The notes beneath the pieces are model-generated. The model did not search any database, was not told where the DNA came from, and saw only the letters and a list, made by a program, of their open reading frames with translations. This document shows positions 40,263-49,864 of a DNA stretch of 64,000 bases, piece after piece. Within the stretch, counting starts at the first letter, position 1. Every line of letters starts with the position of its first letter. The position numbers were made by a program, and so were the translations under genes. This DNA comes from Rhodospirillaceae bacterium (GTDB lineage: Bacteria; Pseudomonadota; Alphaproteobacteria; MPNO01; UBA2964), in NCBI GenBank assembly GCA_002720855.1, contig PBIN01000003.1, forward strand, positions 1 through 64,000, read 5' to 3'.

Positions 40263-40769
40263 TTAAGCAGCTACCTCGTAGCGGTCGCGTTTAACACCTG
40301 CAAGATCCTGTCCCTCGACGCGGATAAGACGGGTATCGTCTTCTCGGCTCGGAGAATGCAGATCGCCTTCGTGATAGACATAAGCATCACCGGGCTTCAA
40401 CGAGTAATCGCGAACTTTCTTAACCTTGCCTGGATTGCCATCAGCGGGTTTCTCGATGCATTCCCAGTCTGTCATCATCGTTTCGCCCACTGCTTGTCCA
40501 TATATTGCCCAGCTCGGACCGTGATCATGCGGATTGCTGCCCTTCGCACCATTGTATGAGTGCGCCAGTATGCAAAAATCGAAATCAGGGTCCTGGTATA
40601 GGACGTGCCGTTCTCCCTGCCCCGGATTTTCAAAATGTTCAGCAACAAAATCAGCATCCGCACAAGCCTTGGCGATGAAATCACGAACCTTTTCGCGTCC
40701 GGCCTTGCCGGAGTCTTCTGCCATCGCAGCATGACAATCGGTCGATAGTTGTTCGAGCGTATAAGCCAT
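40263..40769 (-). CDS. Cysteine-dioxygenase-like cupin
   Basis: The 168-residue protein is a second CDO-type cupin, a homologue of the one at 20750-21352. Metal ligands fit NPHDHGPSWAIYGQAVGE (two His, one Glu) and VYHEGDLHSPS. The N-terminal half is helical (LEQLSTDCHAAMAEDSGK). I start at ATG 40769, where GGAGG stands 7 bases upstream. The substrate is unknown; thiol oxidation is the family function. Confidence 0.72.
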   Translation of the reverse strand: MAYTLEQLSTDCHAAMAEDSGKAGREKVRDFIAKACADADFVAEHFENPGQGERHVLYQDPDFDFCILAHSYNGAKGSNPHDHGPSWAIYGQAVGETMMTDWECIEKPADGNPGKVKKVRDYSLKPGDAYVYHEGDLHSPSREDDTRLIRVEGQDLAGVKRDRYEVAA

Positions 40770-40862
40770 AGTGTTTTCCTCCTCTAAAACGGATTGAGAC
40801 AATTATGCCATGCACTTCAATTAGGGGAAGCTATATTTATCGCGCCAATTAGATCAGCCGCG

Positions 40863-41612
40863 CTACTTACTGAAAACTTTCTTGAGCAGTTCAGTTGTTC
40901 GCTTAGCTGGATTTTCCCGAATAGCAGCTTCCTCACGCCCCAAATATAGAAAAACACCCGCGATCGCTTTATCGAGGACGTAATCGGTCAAATTTGCTTT
41001 GGCGTCAGGCACAAACGGGATCGTTTTATATTGGCCAATCATTTTGTCATAAGCCGCAATCGCTCCGACCTCGGACAACTGACTGTTGACGATCGGTTTC
41101 ATTTCACCTTTCAGCGGCACCGACATTTTGCTCTGAAAATATTTTGTCGCAGAGTCTTTGGGGCCGTTCAAAATTGCCTTGGCGTCATCGATGGTCATTT
41201 GGGCTATCGCATTTCCAAACAGCTTTGTCGCTTTTGGTACAGCAGCCTCCGCTGCCCGGTTCAATCGTAATTCCAGATCATCGGCCAAACCGCTCATGCC
41301 AAACTTAGCGAGCGTTGATTGAACGGTTTTTAAAGTTCCCGGTAGGGGAATATGAACGTCCGCCGCTTTATTAAAACCATCGGCACGACCCAGTGTGCTG
41401 ACAACCCTCTCGCTTCCAACCCGCAAGGCATCTTTCAGCCCACCGGCAATTTCACCAACTGACAAAGCCGAGGCGCCTGAGGTCGATCCGCCCCCGAGCC
41501 CTTTCAAAAGATCGCGTCCACGATCCAAAAAACTTTGTGATTTCGCCGTAGAAACAGCGAGCATTGCCAATACAACAGTGCTGCCCAAACTGAACTTTAT
41601 TCCGTATTTCAT
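40863..41612 (-). CDS. DUF4197 family secreted protein
   Basis: The 249-residue protein begins with a signal peptide (about 1-25, SLGSTVVLAMLAVSTAKS) and matches DUF4197 in its ordered segments IPLPGTLKTVQSTLAKFGM, LELRLNRAAEAAVPKA and the C-terminal YLGREEAAIRENPAKRTTEL. It is expected in the periplasm. No function is known for the family. The gene stands alone in its orientation, with gaps of 93 and 85 bases. Confidence 0.82.
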   Translation of the reverse strand: MKYGIKFSLGSTVVLAMLAVSTAKSQSFLDRGRDLLKGLGGGSTSGASALSVGEIAGGLKDALRVGSERVVSTLGRADGFNKAADVHIPLPGTLKTVQSTLAKFGMSGLADDLELRLNRAAEAAVPKATKLFGNAIAQMTIDDAKAILNGPKDSATKYFQSKMSVPLKGEMKPIVNSQLSEVGAIAAYDKMIGQYKTIPFVPDAKANLTDYVLDKAIAGVFLYLGREEAAIRENPAKRTTELLKKVFSK

Positions 41613-41697
41613 AACCGTTCCCTATCCGAAAACCGACACTCCCTTACCCCAGAGCACGTTCGCAAATCGAGCCGCCTAACGCAATGAATTTGACCGG

Positions 41698-42507
41698 TTA
41701 TCCAGCCTCAGAAAGCAAACTTTCGAGAAGCGCATTAAATCGGTCGGGAAATTCCAGGTAGATCATATGTCCGATGTCGGGAATTGCTTCATAACGGATA
41801 CCAGGCATCTCTTTCGCGATGTCCTCGACCATTTTTTGGGCTGCGGTGCGATCATGTTCACCGGAGACAATCATCGACGGAACTATAGGAGCACTCGTCC
41901 ACTCGAAAATATTGGCATGCTTGAGGGACCGGAACTGTCTTAGATATCCTGCCTGAGGCATAGCGGCGGTTAGCTCTATCCCTTTGGCCAAAACGTCAGG
42001 AGCTGCGTCGGGTGCGCAGGAGTTTGGAACATGAATAGCGGCATAATCCGCCATCCCTAATTTTTCGACCTGTTCGACGCGATCTTTGATTTCTTTTTCA
42101 CGATCTTCTGGCTTGTCTATGCCACCACCTACAACTGGTTGCGCCAGAGTGAGCGAGCGGACGCGATCGGGAAAAGCACGATGAAATGCGGTCACCATGA
42201 TCCCGCCATAGGAATGGCCCACCAGATGTGCCTTCTCAATGCCAAGGGCGTCGAGAAAACCCGCCATCGCCATGGCGTAGTCCGCAACCGACGGCAAATC
42301 GGTATCAAAGTCGCTGGATTTACCGTAGCCCGGCGCATCCCAGCCAATAACACGATAACGATCAGAAAACTGATCGTACTGACTCTCCCAGTTCACCGAA
42401 CCGCACCCCATACCATGCAAAAAGAACAGGGGTTCCCCCTCTCCTCGCTCTCGGTAGGAAATGCTGTATTCGCTGGTTTGGATTTCTTGAAGATCAGGAA
42501 GCGCCAT
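41698..42507 (-). CDS. Alpha/beta hydrolase
   Basis: This 269-residue hydrolase has the oxyanion segment FFLHGMGCGSVNWE, the nucleophile elbow LVGHSYGGIM (Ser near residue 98), an acid in VSGEHDRTAAQ, and the catalytic His in IPDIGHMIYLEFP. It begins 5 bases after the preceding 989-residue hydroxylase gene, and the two are probably cotranscribed. It could hydrolyse an ester or a C-C bond in that pathway. Confidence 0.86.
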   Translation of the reverse strand: MALPDLQEIQTSEYSISYRERGEGEPLFFLHGMGCGSVNWESQYDQFSDRYRVIGWDAPGYGKSSDFDTDLPSVADYAMAMAGFLDALGIEKAHLVGHSYGGIMVTAFHRAFPDRVRSLTLAQPVVGGGIDKPEDREKEIKDRVEQVEKLGMADYAAIHVPNSCAPDAAPDVLAKGIELTAAMPQAGYLRQFRSLKHANIFEWTSAPIVPSMIVSGEHDRTAAQKMVEDIAKEMPGIRYEAIPDIGHMIYLEFPDRFNALLESLLSEAG

Positions 42508-42512
42508 GCGCG

Positions 42513-45482
42513 CTAGCCTCTAAGACCTAACGCCGAAAGCAGCTTTTGCCACCAACCGCCGCCGGATGCAGGAACGGGCTTGCCGCCAACCTGAGCGGTA
42601 AGCCTTTCAAAGAATTGTCCAACAACGATCTTCGCTGCCCCTTCAAGCATTCGCCCGCCAATTGCAGCGACTTTGCCACTGATTTCTACGCTGTATTTAT
42701 ATTGGACAAAGGTTCCGCCATCGCGTTCTTCCAACGTAACTCTGCCGGATCCAGCCGACGCACCAAGCGGACCTTCCAGCCCTCCTGAAACTGTGGCTGC
42801 TCTCGGCTCGTCGAGATCGGAAAGATTGACCGTGGAAACGAACCGGCCACGTACCGGACCGACGCCAAGCGATACTTCGGCGCGATAAGCATTTTCCCCG
42901 ACAAGGTCAAGTTTGTGGCAGCCCGGAATAACCGCCGCCAGCGCCTCAGGGTCTAGAAGCGTATTCCAGACTTTCTGCGGATCGGCAGGAACGAAGGTGT
43001 CACCTTCACCGGTAAGCGCCGCCTCAGCGCCTTCTACCTGCGGCGCAACAGACAGTCCCTCCGGCGCGGCAGGCTCTTCTCCGTGCATGGCCTCGCTGAT
43101 TTTTGCCGGTGTTAACGGGACAACAATGTTCTCGATATTCAAAGCATCGCAGACGGCGTTCGCCAGGCAGACCGGCGTCGACATGCAATTACCTTCAGCC
43201 GCTCCTTTTGCGCCCAATGGCGTAAAGGGCGATGGTGATTCCATGTGCAACAATGTTGGTTCAGGCACCTCCATTGCAGTTGGGACCAGATAATCGGCAA
43301 AGGTTCCCGACAAGAAGCTGCCATCCTCAGCCGTGCAGAATTCCTCGTACATCGCAGCGCCAATCGCCTGACCGAAAGAACCATAAACCTGACCTTCGAC
43401 GATCATCGGGTTCATCTGGGTACCGGCATCATGCATGGTCACGTATTTATCGATGCGTATCTCTGCGGTATCGGGATCGATCTCAATGCCACAGAAATCA
43501 AACACAAAACCATAGGTCAGCGAGGTGTTGATCCGGTCATCTTCATCTGGTGTCGTTAATTCCTGCGGTGCCCATGTCGCGGTTTCGCGCAGTGCTGCAT
43601 CCATATCGTCGGGCAATAAACCAGGCGACCAGTGGGTACCACCCGCAACACGACGGAAGCTCAATGAGTTATCAGGGTTCTCCCGATCAAATATCTTCCC
43701 TCCACCAAACTCCACCTGCTCCATAGGAATATTAAGGTGCTGTGCCGAAATACGCGCGAGCTTGTCGCGTACTTTCTTGCCCGCCAATTGTGCGGCGACT
43801 GCTGTTCCTGGTGAGAACCGACATGAATAGGTCCCTGCGGCAATCGACCAGGGATCCTTATGAGTGTCATGTTCGACGTTGACGCGAATATCGTCGGGTC
43901 TGAGCCCAAGCTGATCGGCGACGATCTGGGACAGAACAGTCCCATGTCCCTGCCCTTGCGGTGTGGTATCGCTGGTCACACTAACCGACCCCAACGGATC
44001 AACGTTGACGGTGGCCATGGAGATTGCGCCGTCCTGCGCGCCGCGCTTGCGGCGTTCTTCTACCGGCACGATCGTGCTGAGATAGCCCATATTGGACATC
44101 CCCGGCTCGACCACCGCGGCATATCCGATTCCGTATATTTTGCCTGCCGCACGCGCTTCATCTCGGCGTTTCAAAAGGTCAGCGAGCCCGCCCTCCTCAA
44201 TCGCCTGCTCAACCGCTTTGGGATAATCACCAGAATCGTAAACAGCACCCGCCGGTGTCTGATATGGAAATATGCCCGAATCCAACAGATTGGTTCGAAT
44301 GACATCGAGCGGGTCAATGTCGAGGGTTACCGCTATCTTGTGCATCAGTCGCTCAATTGCAAAGTACATTTGCGGTCCGCCAAAACCGCGAACGAGACCA
44401 CCGGGCGTTTTGTTCGTCATTACCAGCCGGTTGGTCACATCCAGATTTTTGACTTTGTAGGCGCCACTCAATGCGCCATGCATTCTGTATAACGGCCCCG
44501 GCATTGGTGAGCGCAGATATGCTCCATAATCGTCAAGCTGATCGATCCGCATGCCGATCATTTCGCCATCGTTCTTCACCGCGGCTTCGATGGTTACGAC
44601 ACGGTTTGGCGCTGATGACGCCGCCGTCAAATGTTCGAGCCTGTCCTCTACCCATTTAACCGGCTTGCCGGTGAGTTTTGAGCACAGCCCCATCAAAACG
44701 ATATAGGGAAGTACGGCTTGCTTTACGCCGAAACTACCTCCCGAATTCGCCGGCGTTCTTAATCTTACATTGCTCTCGGGAACGCGGAACGACCGTGCCA
44801 TGACAGGATGCCCGGTATAAGGGCCCTGGAAATTAGATAGGACATCATAGACATCCTCATCCGGCATATATTCGACAATGGCAACAAAAGCCTCGATGGG
44901 TGTCAGGGAATTACGCGGATATTCGAGCTTTAGCGAAATTGTTTGATCGGCTTCTGCAAATGCCTTGTCGGGATCACCGTAAATAAAATTACGATCCGAC
45001 ATTATGTTGGTACCGGCATCTTCATGTACGAGCGGCGCATCCTCTGCGGCAGCGGCTTCGGCATCGATGACCGGTGATGTTACCTCGTAGGTGACGTCGA
45101 TCAGATCGAGTGCGTCCTCCGCGATATAGCGATCCCGGGCAACCACAACCGCAACGGCTTCGCCAACAAAACGAACGCGATCAACCGCAAGTGCCCATTC
45201 ATCGAGTGGCTGCTTTACAATTACAAGAAAGGGATCGGAAATCGCCTGAATTTCCTTACCAGTATAAACGGCACGAACGCCTGGCAGAGCTTCCGCTTTT
45301 GAGACATCTATGGCGGTAATTTCCGCTCTCGCATGCGGAGACCTGAGGACTGCGCCATGCAAAGTACCGCGCGGGACCGGATAGTGATCCGCAAATCGCG
45401 CCCGACCGGTCAGCAGACGACTATCTTCGACGCGTTCTACACTTTGCCCGACGTATTTTTCGATTTCTGCCTGCTGCGCCAC
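42513..45482 (-). CDS. Molybdenum hydroxylase large subunit fused to a CoxG/SRPBCC domain
   Basis: This 989-residue protein has a full molybdenum hydroxylase part (about 1-790). It starts YVGQSVERVEDSRLLTGRAR, with NSGGSFGVKQA, the loop GLVRGFGGPQMYFAIER, and the Glu active-site motif LGAKGAAEGNCMS. A CoxG-like SRPBCC domain (about 825-975) follows: DPEALAAVIPGCHKLDLVGE and SGKVAAIGGRMLEGAAKIVV. CoxG, normally a separate membrane-linked protein, is here joined to the catalytic chain. The loop is not the CO-dehydrogenase type. The FeS and FAD partners are absent nearby. An alpha/beta hydrolase gene follows by 5 bases. Confidence 0.87.
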   Translation of the reverse strand: MAQQAEIEKYVGQSVERVEDSRLLTGRARFADHYPVPRGTLHGAVLRSPHARAEITAIDVSKAEALPGVRAVYTGKEIQAISDPFLVIVKQPLDEWALAVDRVRFVGEAVAVVVARDRYIAEDALDLIDVTYEVTSPVIDAEAAAAEDAPLVHEDAGTNIMSDRNFIYGDPDKAFAEADQTISLKLEYPRNSLTPIEAFVAIVEYMPDEDVYDVLSNFQGPYTGHPVMARSFRVPESNVRLRTPANSGGSFGVKQAVLPYIVLMGLCSKLTGKPVKWVEDRLEHLTAASSAPNRVVTIEAAVKNDGEMIGMRIDQLDDYGAYLRSPMPGPLYRMHGALSGAYKVKNLDVTNRLVMTNKTPGGLVRGFGGPQMYFAIERLMHKIAVTLDIDPLDVIRTNLLDSGIFPYQTPAGAVYDSGDYPKAVEQAIEEGGLADLLKRRDEARAAGKIYGIGYAAVVEPGMSNMGYLSTIVPVEERRKRGAQDGAISMATVNVDPLGSVSVTSDTTPQGQGHGTVLSQIVADQLGLRPDDIRVNVEHDTHKDPWSIAAGTYSCRFSPGTAVAAQLAGKKVRDKLARISAQHLNIPMEQVEFGGGKIFDRENPDNSLSFRRVAGGTHWSPGLLPDDMDAALRETATWAPQELTTPDEDDRINTSLTYGFVFDFCGIEIDPDTAEIRIDKYVTMHDAGTQMNPMIVEGQVYGSFGQAIGAAMYEEFCTAEDGSFLSGTFADYLVPTAMEVPEPTLLHMESPSPFTPLGAKGAAEGNCMSTPVCLANAVCDALNIENIVVPLTPAKISEAMHGEEPAAPEGLSVAPQVEGAEAALTGEGDTFVPADPQKVWNTLLDPEALAAVIPGCHKLDLVGENAYRAEVSLGVGPVRGRFVSTVNLSDLDEPRAATVSGGLEGPLGASAGSGRVTLEERDGGTFVQYKYSVEISGKVAAIGGRMLEGAAKIVVGQFFERLTAQVGGKPVPASGGGWWQKLLSALGLRG

Positions 45483-45523
45483 CGCAACTACTCCAGTCGT
45501 CCAAACTCGTAATGCCTTACCTA

Positions 45524-46441
45524 CTAAAGGATGCCTTTTTCCTCAAGAAAGGCCAAGACTCCATCGCGGCATTCTTCGGGTCTTTGGATTTGCATTAGAT
45601 GTCCCGTTCCCGCAACGGTCTGATATTCATAACCCCCGTCCTCCGCCAATGCCTTATTGGCAAACGCAGGTCCTGGCGCTCCCTTTGCTTCGGGGTCACA
45701 ACCAAACAATTTCACAACACCACCGATCTCTTCGGCCGTCGGCCATAAATTCAATGTCATCGCCTGTATGTATATGGAGGCTTCGAATTCACGCGGGCAC
45801 GAAAGCTTCCAATCACCTGCGTCGTCATCTTTTACCAGAACTGACCGCGCCATGAGTTCATGCGCACCGTCAACCCATGTCGCATGGGCGCGCGTATCTT
45901 TGTAATGCTGCGCTAATTCCGCAGGATCCTTGAAGCGATCAGGTCGACCCATTGCCCATTCGTAGAGTCTTTGCTCAAAAACATCCATGCGCTCATACTC
46001 ACGATGGCCTTGAGGAGGCACATTCGGCGGATCAAATAATATCAAGGCGTCCCACTTAAACCCAAGCTCACAGGCGTGCTTCATCGCGGTTCGGCCTGAC
46101 ATTGAATGAAATATACCGATGTTCGTTTTTTGGCCGCAACGAGCATTCACTTCGCGAAATACCCGATCCAAATCGAGAGTTAATTGCGCATAGCTGTGAC
46201 CAGGCAAGCCAGAGGCCGCTGTCGGGTTCTGACCATGATTTCTAAAATCGAAAATCGCCAACTCAAAATCATCCTGAAACAAGCGCCAGAATGGATAATA
46301 CCCATCCGCCGCAAATCCGTTTCCATTTCCGAGCATGATCCGCGGACCATCTGGATTACCATGCATTCGGACACGGATGTTAGCGCCGTCGCCCATCGTC
46401 AGATCGAAGGTTTCGCGGGGTTTAGGAATTTCAAATGACAT
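45524..46441 (-). CDS. Alpha/beta hydrolase
   Basis: The 305-residue protein has an NGNGFAADGYYPFWRLF oxyanion region, FDFRNHGQNP, a nucleophile elbow GIFHSMSGRTAM, and a catalytic His in TVAGTGHLMQIQ. It is upstream of the 989-residue gene by 41 bases on the same strand, so hydrolase, hydroxylase and hydrolase may form a unit. The substrate is unknown. Confidence 0.8.
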   Translation of the reverse strand: MSFEIPKPRETFDLTMGDGANIRVRMHGNPDGPRIMLGNGNGFAADGYYPFWRLFQDDFELAIFDFRNHGQNPTAASGLPGHSYAQLTLDLDRVFREVNARCGQKTNIGIFHSMSGRTAMKHACELGFKWDALILFDPPNVPPQGHREYERMDVFEQRLYEWAMGRPDRFKDPAELAQHYKDTRAHATWVDGAHELMARSVLVKDDDAGDWKLSCPREFEASIYIQAMTLNLWPTAEEIGGVVKLFGCDPEAKGAPGPAFANKALAEDGGYEYQTVAGTGHLMQIQRPEECRDGVLAFLEEKGIL

Positions 46442-46593
46442 TTTAACTGTTACTCAATTCAATGTTGGAAATCGATGGCGGTGATGTAAACCAAACATCA
46501 TATAAAATCGACCCCCCGTCCGGTTATTCATGTCGGATGACGAATAGCGAATGCCGCTGTATAGCTAGTCCATTCTTGCCAACCGGTTTTCCA

Positions 46594-47808
46594 ATGTCAT
46601 TCCGTCTCCTTGTTTTTTTAAGCTGCACATCCCTTGTTCTCAACACGATGGCCTTTATGACCATCACACCGGTTTTGCCGGTGTTATTTATTGAATGGAA
46701 TCTTTCGGAAACCGAAGCCGGGTTATTGGGAGGCGCTTTCTTTATAGGATATGTCACCTCTGTTCCGGTGCTAGTAACGCTGACCGACCGGATCATGCCC
46801 AAGAAGATTTATATTTTCGCGGGTATTGTCGGGGCGTCGTCCTGTTTTAGCTTTGCCTATCTCGCGCATGATTTATGGACGGGCGTGATCTTTCGCATGC
46901 TGACGGGGCTCGGAGTTGCCGGAACCTACATGCCTGCACTCAAGGCGATCGTCGATAGTCTGGAAGAGCCTGAACGGAGCCGCGCTTCAAGTTATTACAC
47001 ATCGGTTTATGCGGTCGGTACGGCGGTCTCCATTCTCTCAGCCGGATACGTCACGGAATATTGGGGGTGGCAATATGCGTTCTTCGTTGCCGGTCTCGGT
47101 ATATGCGTTGCGCTTTTCATTGGAATCTTTTCGTTGCCGCCCGGAAAGATCACCAAGCGTACGGAGAGCCAAATTGCTGACTTCAAACGTGTTTTTAGGA
47201 ACCGACGCCTTATGGTCAATATCGCCTCTTATTTTGGGCATTTGTGGGAGGTTTTTTCAAATCGTGTGTGGATCGTCACCTTTCTGGTATTCGCCGAAGC
47301 TGCGCAGCCGGGCAATTTCATCGTTTCAACGACGTGGTTGGCAACATTGATTGCACTCGTTGGCGTGCCGGCTTCGATGTATTGCGGTGAACTAGCCGTT
47401 CGCTACGGCCGTGAGCCAATCATAAGGGCGAGCATGATTATCTCGGTCTTTGTTGGTATGGCCGTCGCCGCGACAACGGACTCGCCCCTCTGGGTGATAA
47501 CGGTCATGGCCCTGATATATGGAATGATCAGCTATTCCGATACCGGAACCGTTAATACCGAAACCGTTTCTGCAGCCGAACCTGAAGTACGGGGAGCAAC
47601 CATGGCATTGCATGCAAGCATGGGGTTTGCGGGCGGCGTTCTAGGCTCTCTCGCAATTGGCGCAACCCTGCAGGTTGCAGGGGGCAAAGATTCAGCTGAG
47701 GCATGGACGGCGGCATTTCTTGTTATGGCACTAGGCTCGGCGTTTGGCTTCTTTGTCCGATGGAGATTTGGAAAAAAGTCTGAAAATTCCGACGAAACAA
47801 CCACGTAA
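46594..47808 (+). CDS. MFS transporter
   Basis: This is a membrane protein of about 404 residues with 12 predicted helices. The first helix is LLVFLSCTSLVLNTMAFMTI, and the loop TLTDRIMPKKIYIFAG has the MFS motif A pattern in altered form. The start is uncertain: I prefer ATG 46594, directly before the first helix, but ATGs upstream exist and no clear ribosome site decides. It is divergent from the alpha/beta hydrolase operon and may serve it. Confidence 0.8.
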   Translation: MSFRLLVFLSCTSLVLNTMAFMTITPVLPVLFIEWNLSETEAGLLGGAFFIGYVTSVPVLVTLTDRIMPKKIYIFAGIVGASSCFSFAYLAHDLWTGVIFRMLTGLGVAGTYMPALKAIVDSLEEPERSRASSYYTSVYAVGTAVSILSAGYVTEYWGWQYAFFVAGLGICVALFIGIFSLPPGKITKRTESQIADFKRVFRNRRLMVNIASYFGHLWEVFSNRVWIVTFLVFAEAAQPGNFIVSTTWLATLIALVGVPASMYCGELAVRYGREPIIRASMIISVFVGMAVAATTDSPLWVITVMALIYGMISYSDTGTVNTETVSAAEPEVRGATMALHASMGFAGGVLGSLAIGATLQVAGGKDSAEAWTAAFLVMALGSAFGFFVRWRFGKKSENSDETTT

Positions 47809-47821
47809 CTCCCGTAAGCGA

Positions 47822-48106
47822 TCAGTCTTTCTCCTTCGGGCTTTCGGCAGGACCACTATAATCGTGACATCCCTCAGCCAGGGCGTAGCACGCCAGTCTT
47901 ACTGCTTTTGGAATCTCAACGGGCTCGCCATCGCGCTCGCCCTTCTCGTAATACTGGATCGCGCGCCGCTTGAGTCCAAGCGCATCTGCAGCATCTTTCT
48001 GGGAATAATTCAGACTCTTTCGCCACTGCTTGAAGGCGGTGGGCGACATAAAGTGCTTTTTGTCAGCTGACATACGTTTTTTGTCCTTGGAACTGCGGCC
48101 AGTCAT
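47822..48106 (-). CDS. XRE-type helix-turn-helix protein
   Basis: The 94-residue protein is a small DNA-binding protein. The helix-turn-helix spans about residues 20-60: SPTAFKQWRKSLNYSQKDAA then LGLKRRAIQYYEKGER. An internal ATG at 48073 is an alternative start. No toxin gene is adjacent, so a toxin-antitoxin role is not supported. It is convergent with the MFS gene, 13 bases apart. Confidence 0.8.
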   Translation of the reverse strand: MTGRSSKDKKRMSADKKHFMSPTAFKQWRKSLNYSQKDAADALGLKRRAIQYYEKGERDGEPVEIPKAVRLACYALAEGCHDYSGPAESPKEKD

Positions 48107-48173
48107 AGGTCGAATTTACACATAGAAATAAACGCTCAAACAGTCACACGTGGCCACAAATAATGATCAAACG

Positions 48174-48806
48174 TCACTTTTTGAGCGACGGCCTTTCCGA
48201 AACAACATGATACCAGCGCTGCAAATTTGAGCATTCTTCGGGTATACCGAGTTCGGAAAATGCCGCGAAATCTATAACGCATAATGATGTTATATCCGCG
48301 ACCGTGAATTTCTCACCAGCGACATATTCGTTCGCAGCTAACTGCGCATCAAACTTTAAATAGAATTGTTCGAGGCGCGCTTTGCCCCGCTCAATCAATG
48401 CCGGAATCTGTTGTAACGAATTCGAATATCCGGGCAAGGAACGATCCGCGAATGATCCTTTCGAATTGCGGTAAAACTCAGCGATTGCCTGCATTCCGTC
48501 CAGCTCGGCCAACCGTTCCCACATCTCGATTTGGGCTATTTCCTGAGGCGATGTACCCATCAGGGGCGGCTCGGGATGTAGAGTTTCAAAATACCGGCAG
48601 ATTGCCATCGCTTCGCCAATATAACTGCCGTCATCAAGTTGAAGTAGCGGGACACGGCGATGGGCGTGAGACTCAAGGAATTCCGGTTTGAGAAAGGCTT
48701 TGCCAGGCACACCGACCTCTTCGACCGGTATCTGAATTTCTTTTTCGGCAAGAAATATTTCTACACGACGAGGATTGGGCGCGATGCCCCAGGTAAACAG
48801 TTTCAT
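48174..48806 (-). CDS. Glutathione S-transferase family protein
   Basis: The 210-residue protein has the thioredoxin-like N-terminal domain (KLFTWGIAPNPRRVEIFLAE, VPLLQLDDGSYIGEAMAICR with the Glu-Ala glutathione-site residues) and an all-helical C-terminal domain (NEYVAGEKFTVADITSLCVI). It uses glutathione for conjugation or reduction; the substrate cannot be told. It lies alone. Confidence 0.88.
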   Translation of the reverse strand: MKLFTWGIAPNPRRVEIFLAEKEIQIPVEEVGVPGKAFLKPEFLESHAHRRVPLLQLDDGSYIGEAMAICRYFETLHPEPPLMGTSPQEIAQIEMWERLAELDGMQAIAEFYRNSKGSFADRSLPGYSNSLQQIPALIERGKARLEQFYLKFDAQLAANEYVAGEKFTVADITSLCVIDFAAFSELGIPEECSNLQRWYHVVSERPSLKK

Positions 48807-48887
48807 TCACTAGACCCCGGACAACATTGAAGTGGTCGGCATGCTGCAGGGAAAAAAGTAGATTAACAAGTGCTCGATAGTCGACAA

Positions 48888-49364
48888 TTAGCCTTTGGGT
48901 TTTGGCGCGACGAGCTCACCTCCTAAACCGAATGTCATCTCGGTTGCCACAGCATTAAATACAAACTTTTCTGCCTGATTGGCTGCACTACCCATCGAAA
49001 ACCCGGAGACCGACGCCGCAATTAATGCAGCAGCCACAAATCCCGTGGCGGGGTTCGGAATAAGCCAACTCAACGAGGCGGTTGATCGACGCGTTTTTGG
49101 CACTTTGTCACCGGTCAATGATCGAGCCGCCTGAGTCATTGCGGTTGGCACCTCAGGTTCGTCAGTCGTGTTTTCTAACAGGCTGAGATATTGCGGGTGC
49201 GTCGCAAGGAATAACTCAATTTCCGGCATTTTCTCGCGCTCTTTTGGGTCCGCCTCCAACCACGCCGCCAGTTCGTTCGGATGCGGCGGAAGAGCATCGT
49301 CAGCCTGTGGCCGGGTCACGCCGGAACGGCCAACCAACGCGCGATCCCGATCATTATCAGACAT
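48888..49364 (-). CDS. Membrane protein of the ECF sigma operon, anti-sigma-like
   Basis: The 158-residue protein has a soluble N-terminal part of about 95 residues, including PHPNELAAWLEADPKEREKM, then one membrane span (GFVAAALIAASVSGFSMG) and a short outer tail. It is the last gene of an operon headed by an ECF sigma factor, so an anti-sigma factor is the natural guess. The zinc-type HxxxCxxC motif is absent. ATG 49364 is chosen because GGAAGGG lies 7 bases before it. Confidence 0.6.
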   Translation of the reverse strand: MSDNDRDRALVGRSGVTRPQADDALPPHPNELAAWLEADPKEREKMPEIELFLATHPQYLSLLENTTDEPEVPTAMTQAARSLTGDKVPKTRRSTASLSWLIPNPATGFVAAALIAASVSGFSMGSAANQAEKFVFNAVATEMTFGLGGELVAPKPKG

Positions 49365-49393
49365 AGTCATACCCTTCCGCCATTTCCGTCATT

Positions 49394-49849
49394 CTAACGT
49401 CGACGTCCCCGCGTTGTCTGCGCGCGTGACCGACGGTTCTGACGGAAGTTTTGTCCACCAGCTCGTTTGTTCTGGCGGAAGTTCTGTCCTTGAACACGCC
49501 GATTTTGTTTATAGCCCTGGGCGCGCGATTTATGATTTTGCCGTGATGTCCGAACGGCATTTTCGTTCTGCGAACGCCAGCTATTTGCCTTCGTGGGATC
49601 GGTTTGCCTCGTATCACGAAACTTTTGCTTCTTATCCTGAAAATTACCCTGATAGGTTCCAAGCCTGGAATCCCGGGTGTCCCGGAATTGTTGCTGCCTT
49701 GCATCACGCGTCGCACGGCGTTGATCAATTTCCAGATCACGTTTCGTGCGAACGTCATCTCTTGTCGGGATCGATTGGGCGGCATCAGGTGCCGCGAGTG
49801 CAGCGGCAATGCCCAAAGCAACTATAGTCAGTATAGAATTGCGGACCAT
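49394..49849 (-). CDS. Secreted Arg/Gln/Asn-rich low-complexity protein
   Basis: A signal peptide (about 1-25, LTIVALGIAAALAAPDAAQS) leads into a mature part of about 125 residues made mostly of Arg, Gln, Asn, Asp and Lys. Short repeats are GQNFRQNKR and GQNFRQNRR. A central block rich in RDTR is followed by the basic tail. The net charge is strongly positive. A perfect AGGAGG lies 7 bases before the ATG. I do not recognise a family; binding of polyanions, envelope or nucleic acid is only a guess. It lies between the Spy-like and anti-sigma-like genes. Confidence 0.75.
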   Translation of the reverse strand: MVRNSILTIVALGIAAALAAPDAAQSIPTRDDVRTKRDLEIDQRRATRDARQQQFRDTRDSRLGTYQGNFQDKKQKFRDTRQTDPTKANSWRSQNENAVRTSRQNHKSRAQGYKQNRRVQGQNFRQNKRAGGQNFRQNRRSRAQTTRGRRR

Positions 49850-49864
49850 TTTGTCCTCCTTGTG

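Noticed and set aside
47822-48106. Antitoxin of a toxin-antitoxin pair
   Set aside because: The HTH protein has no small toxin-like gene next to it.
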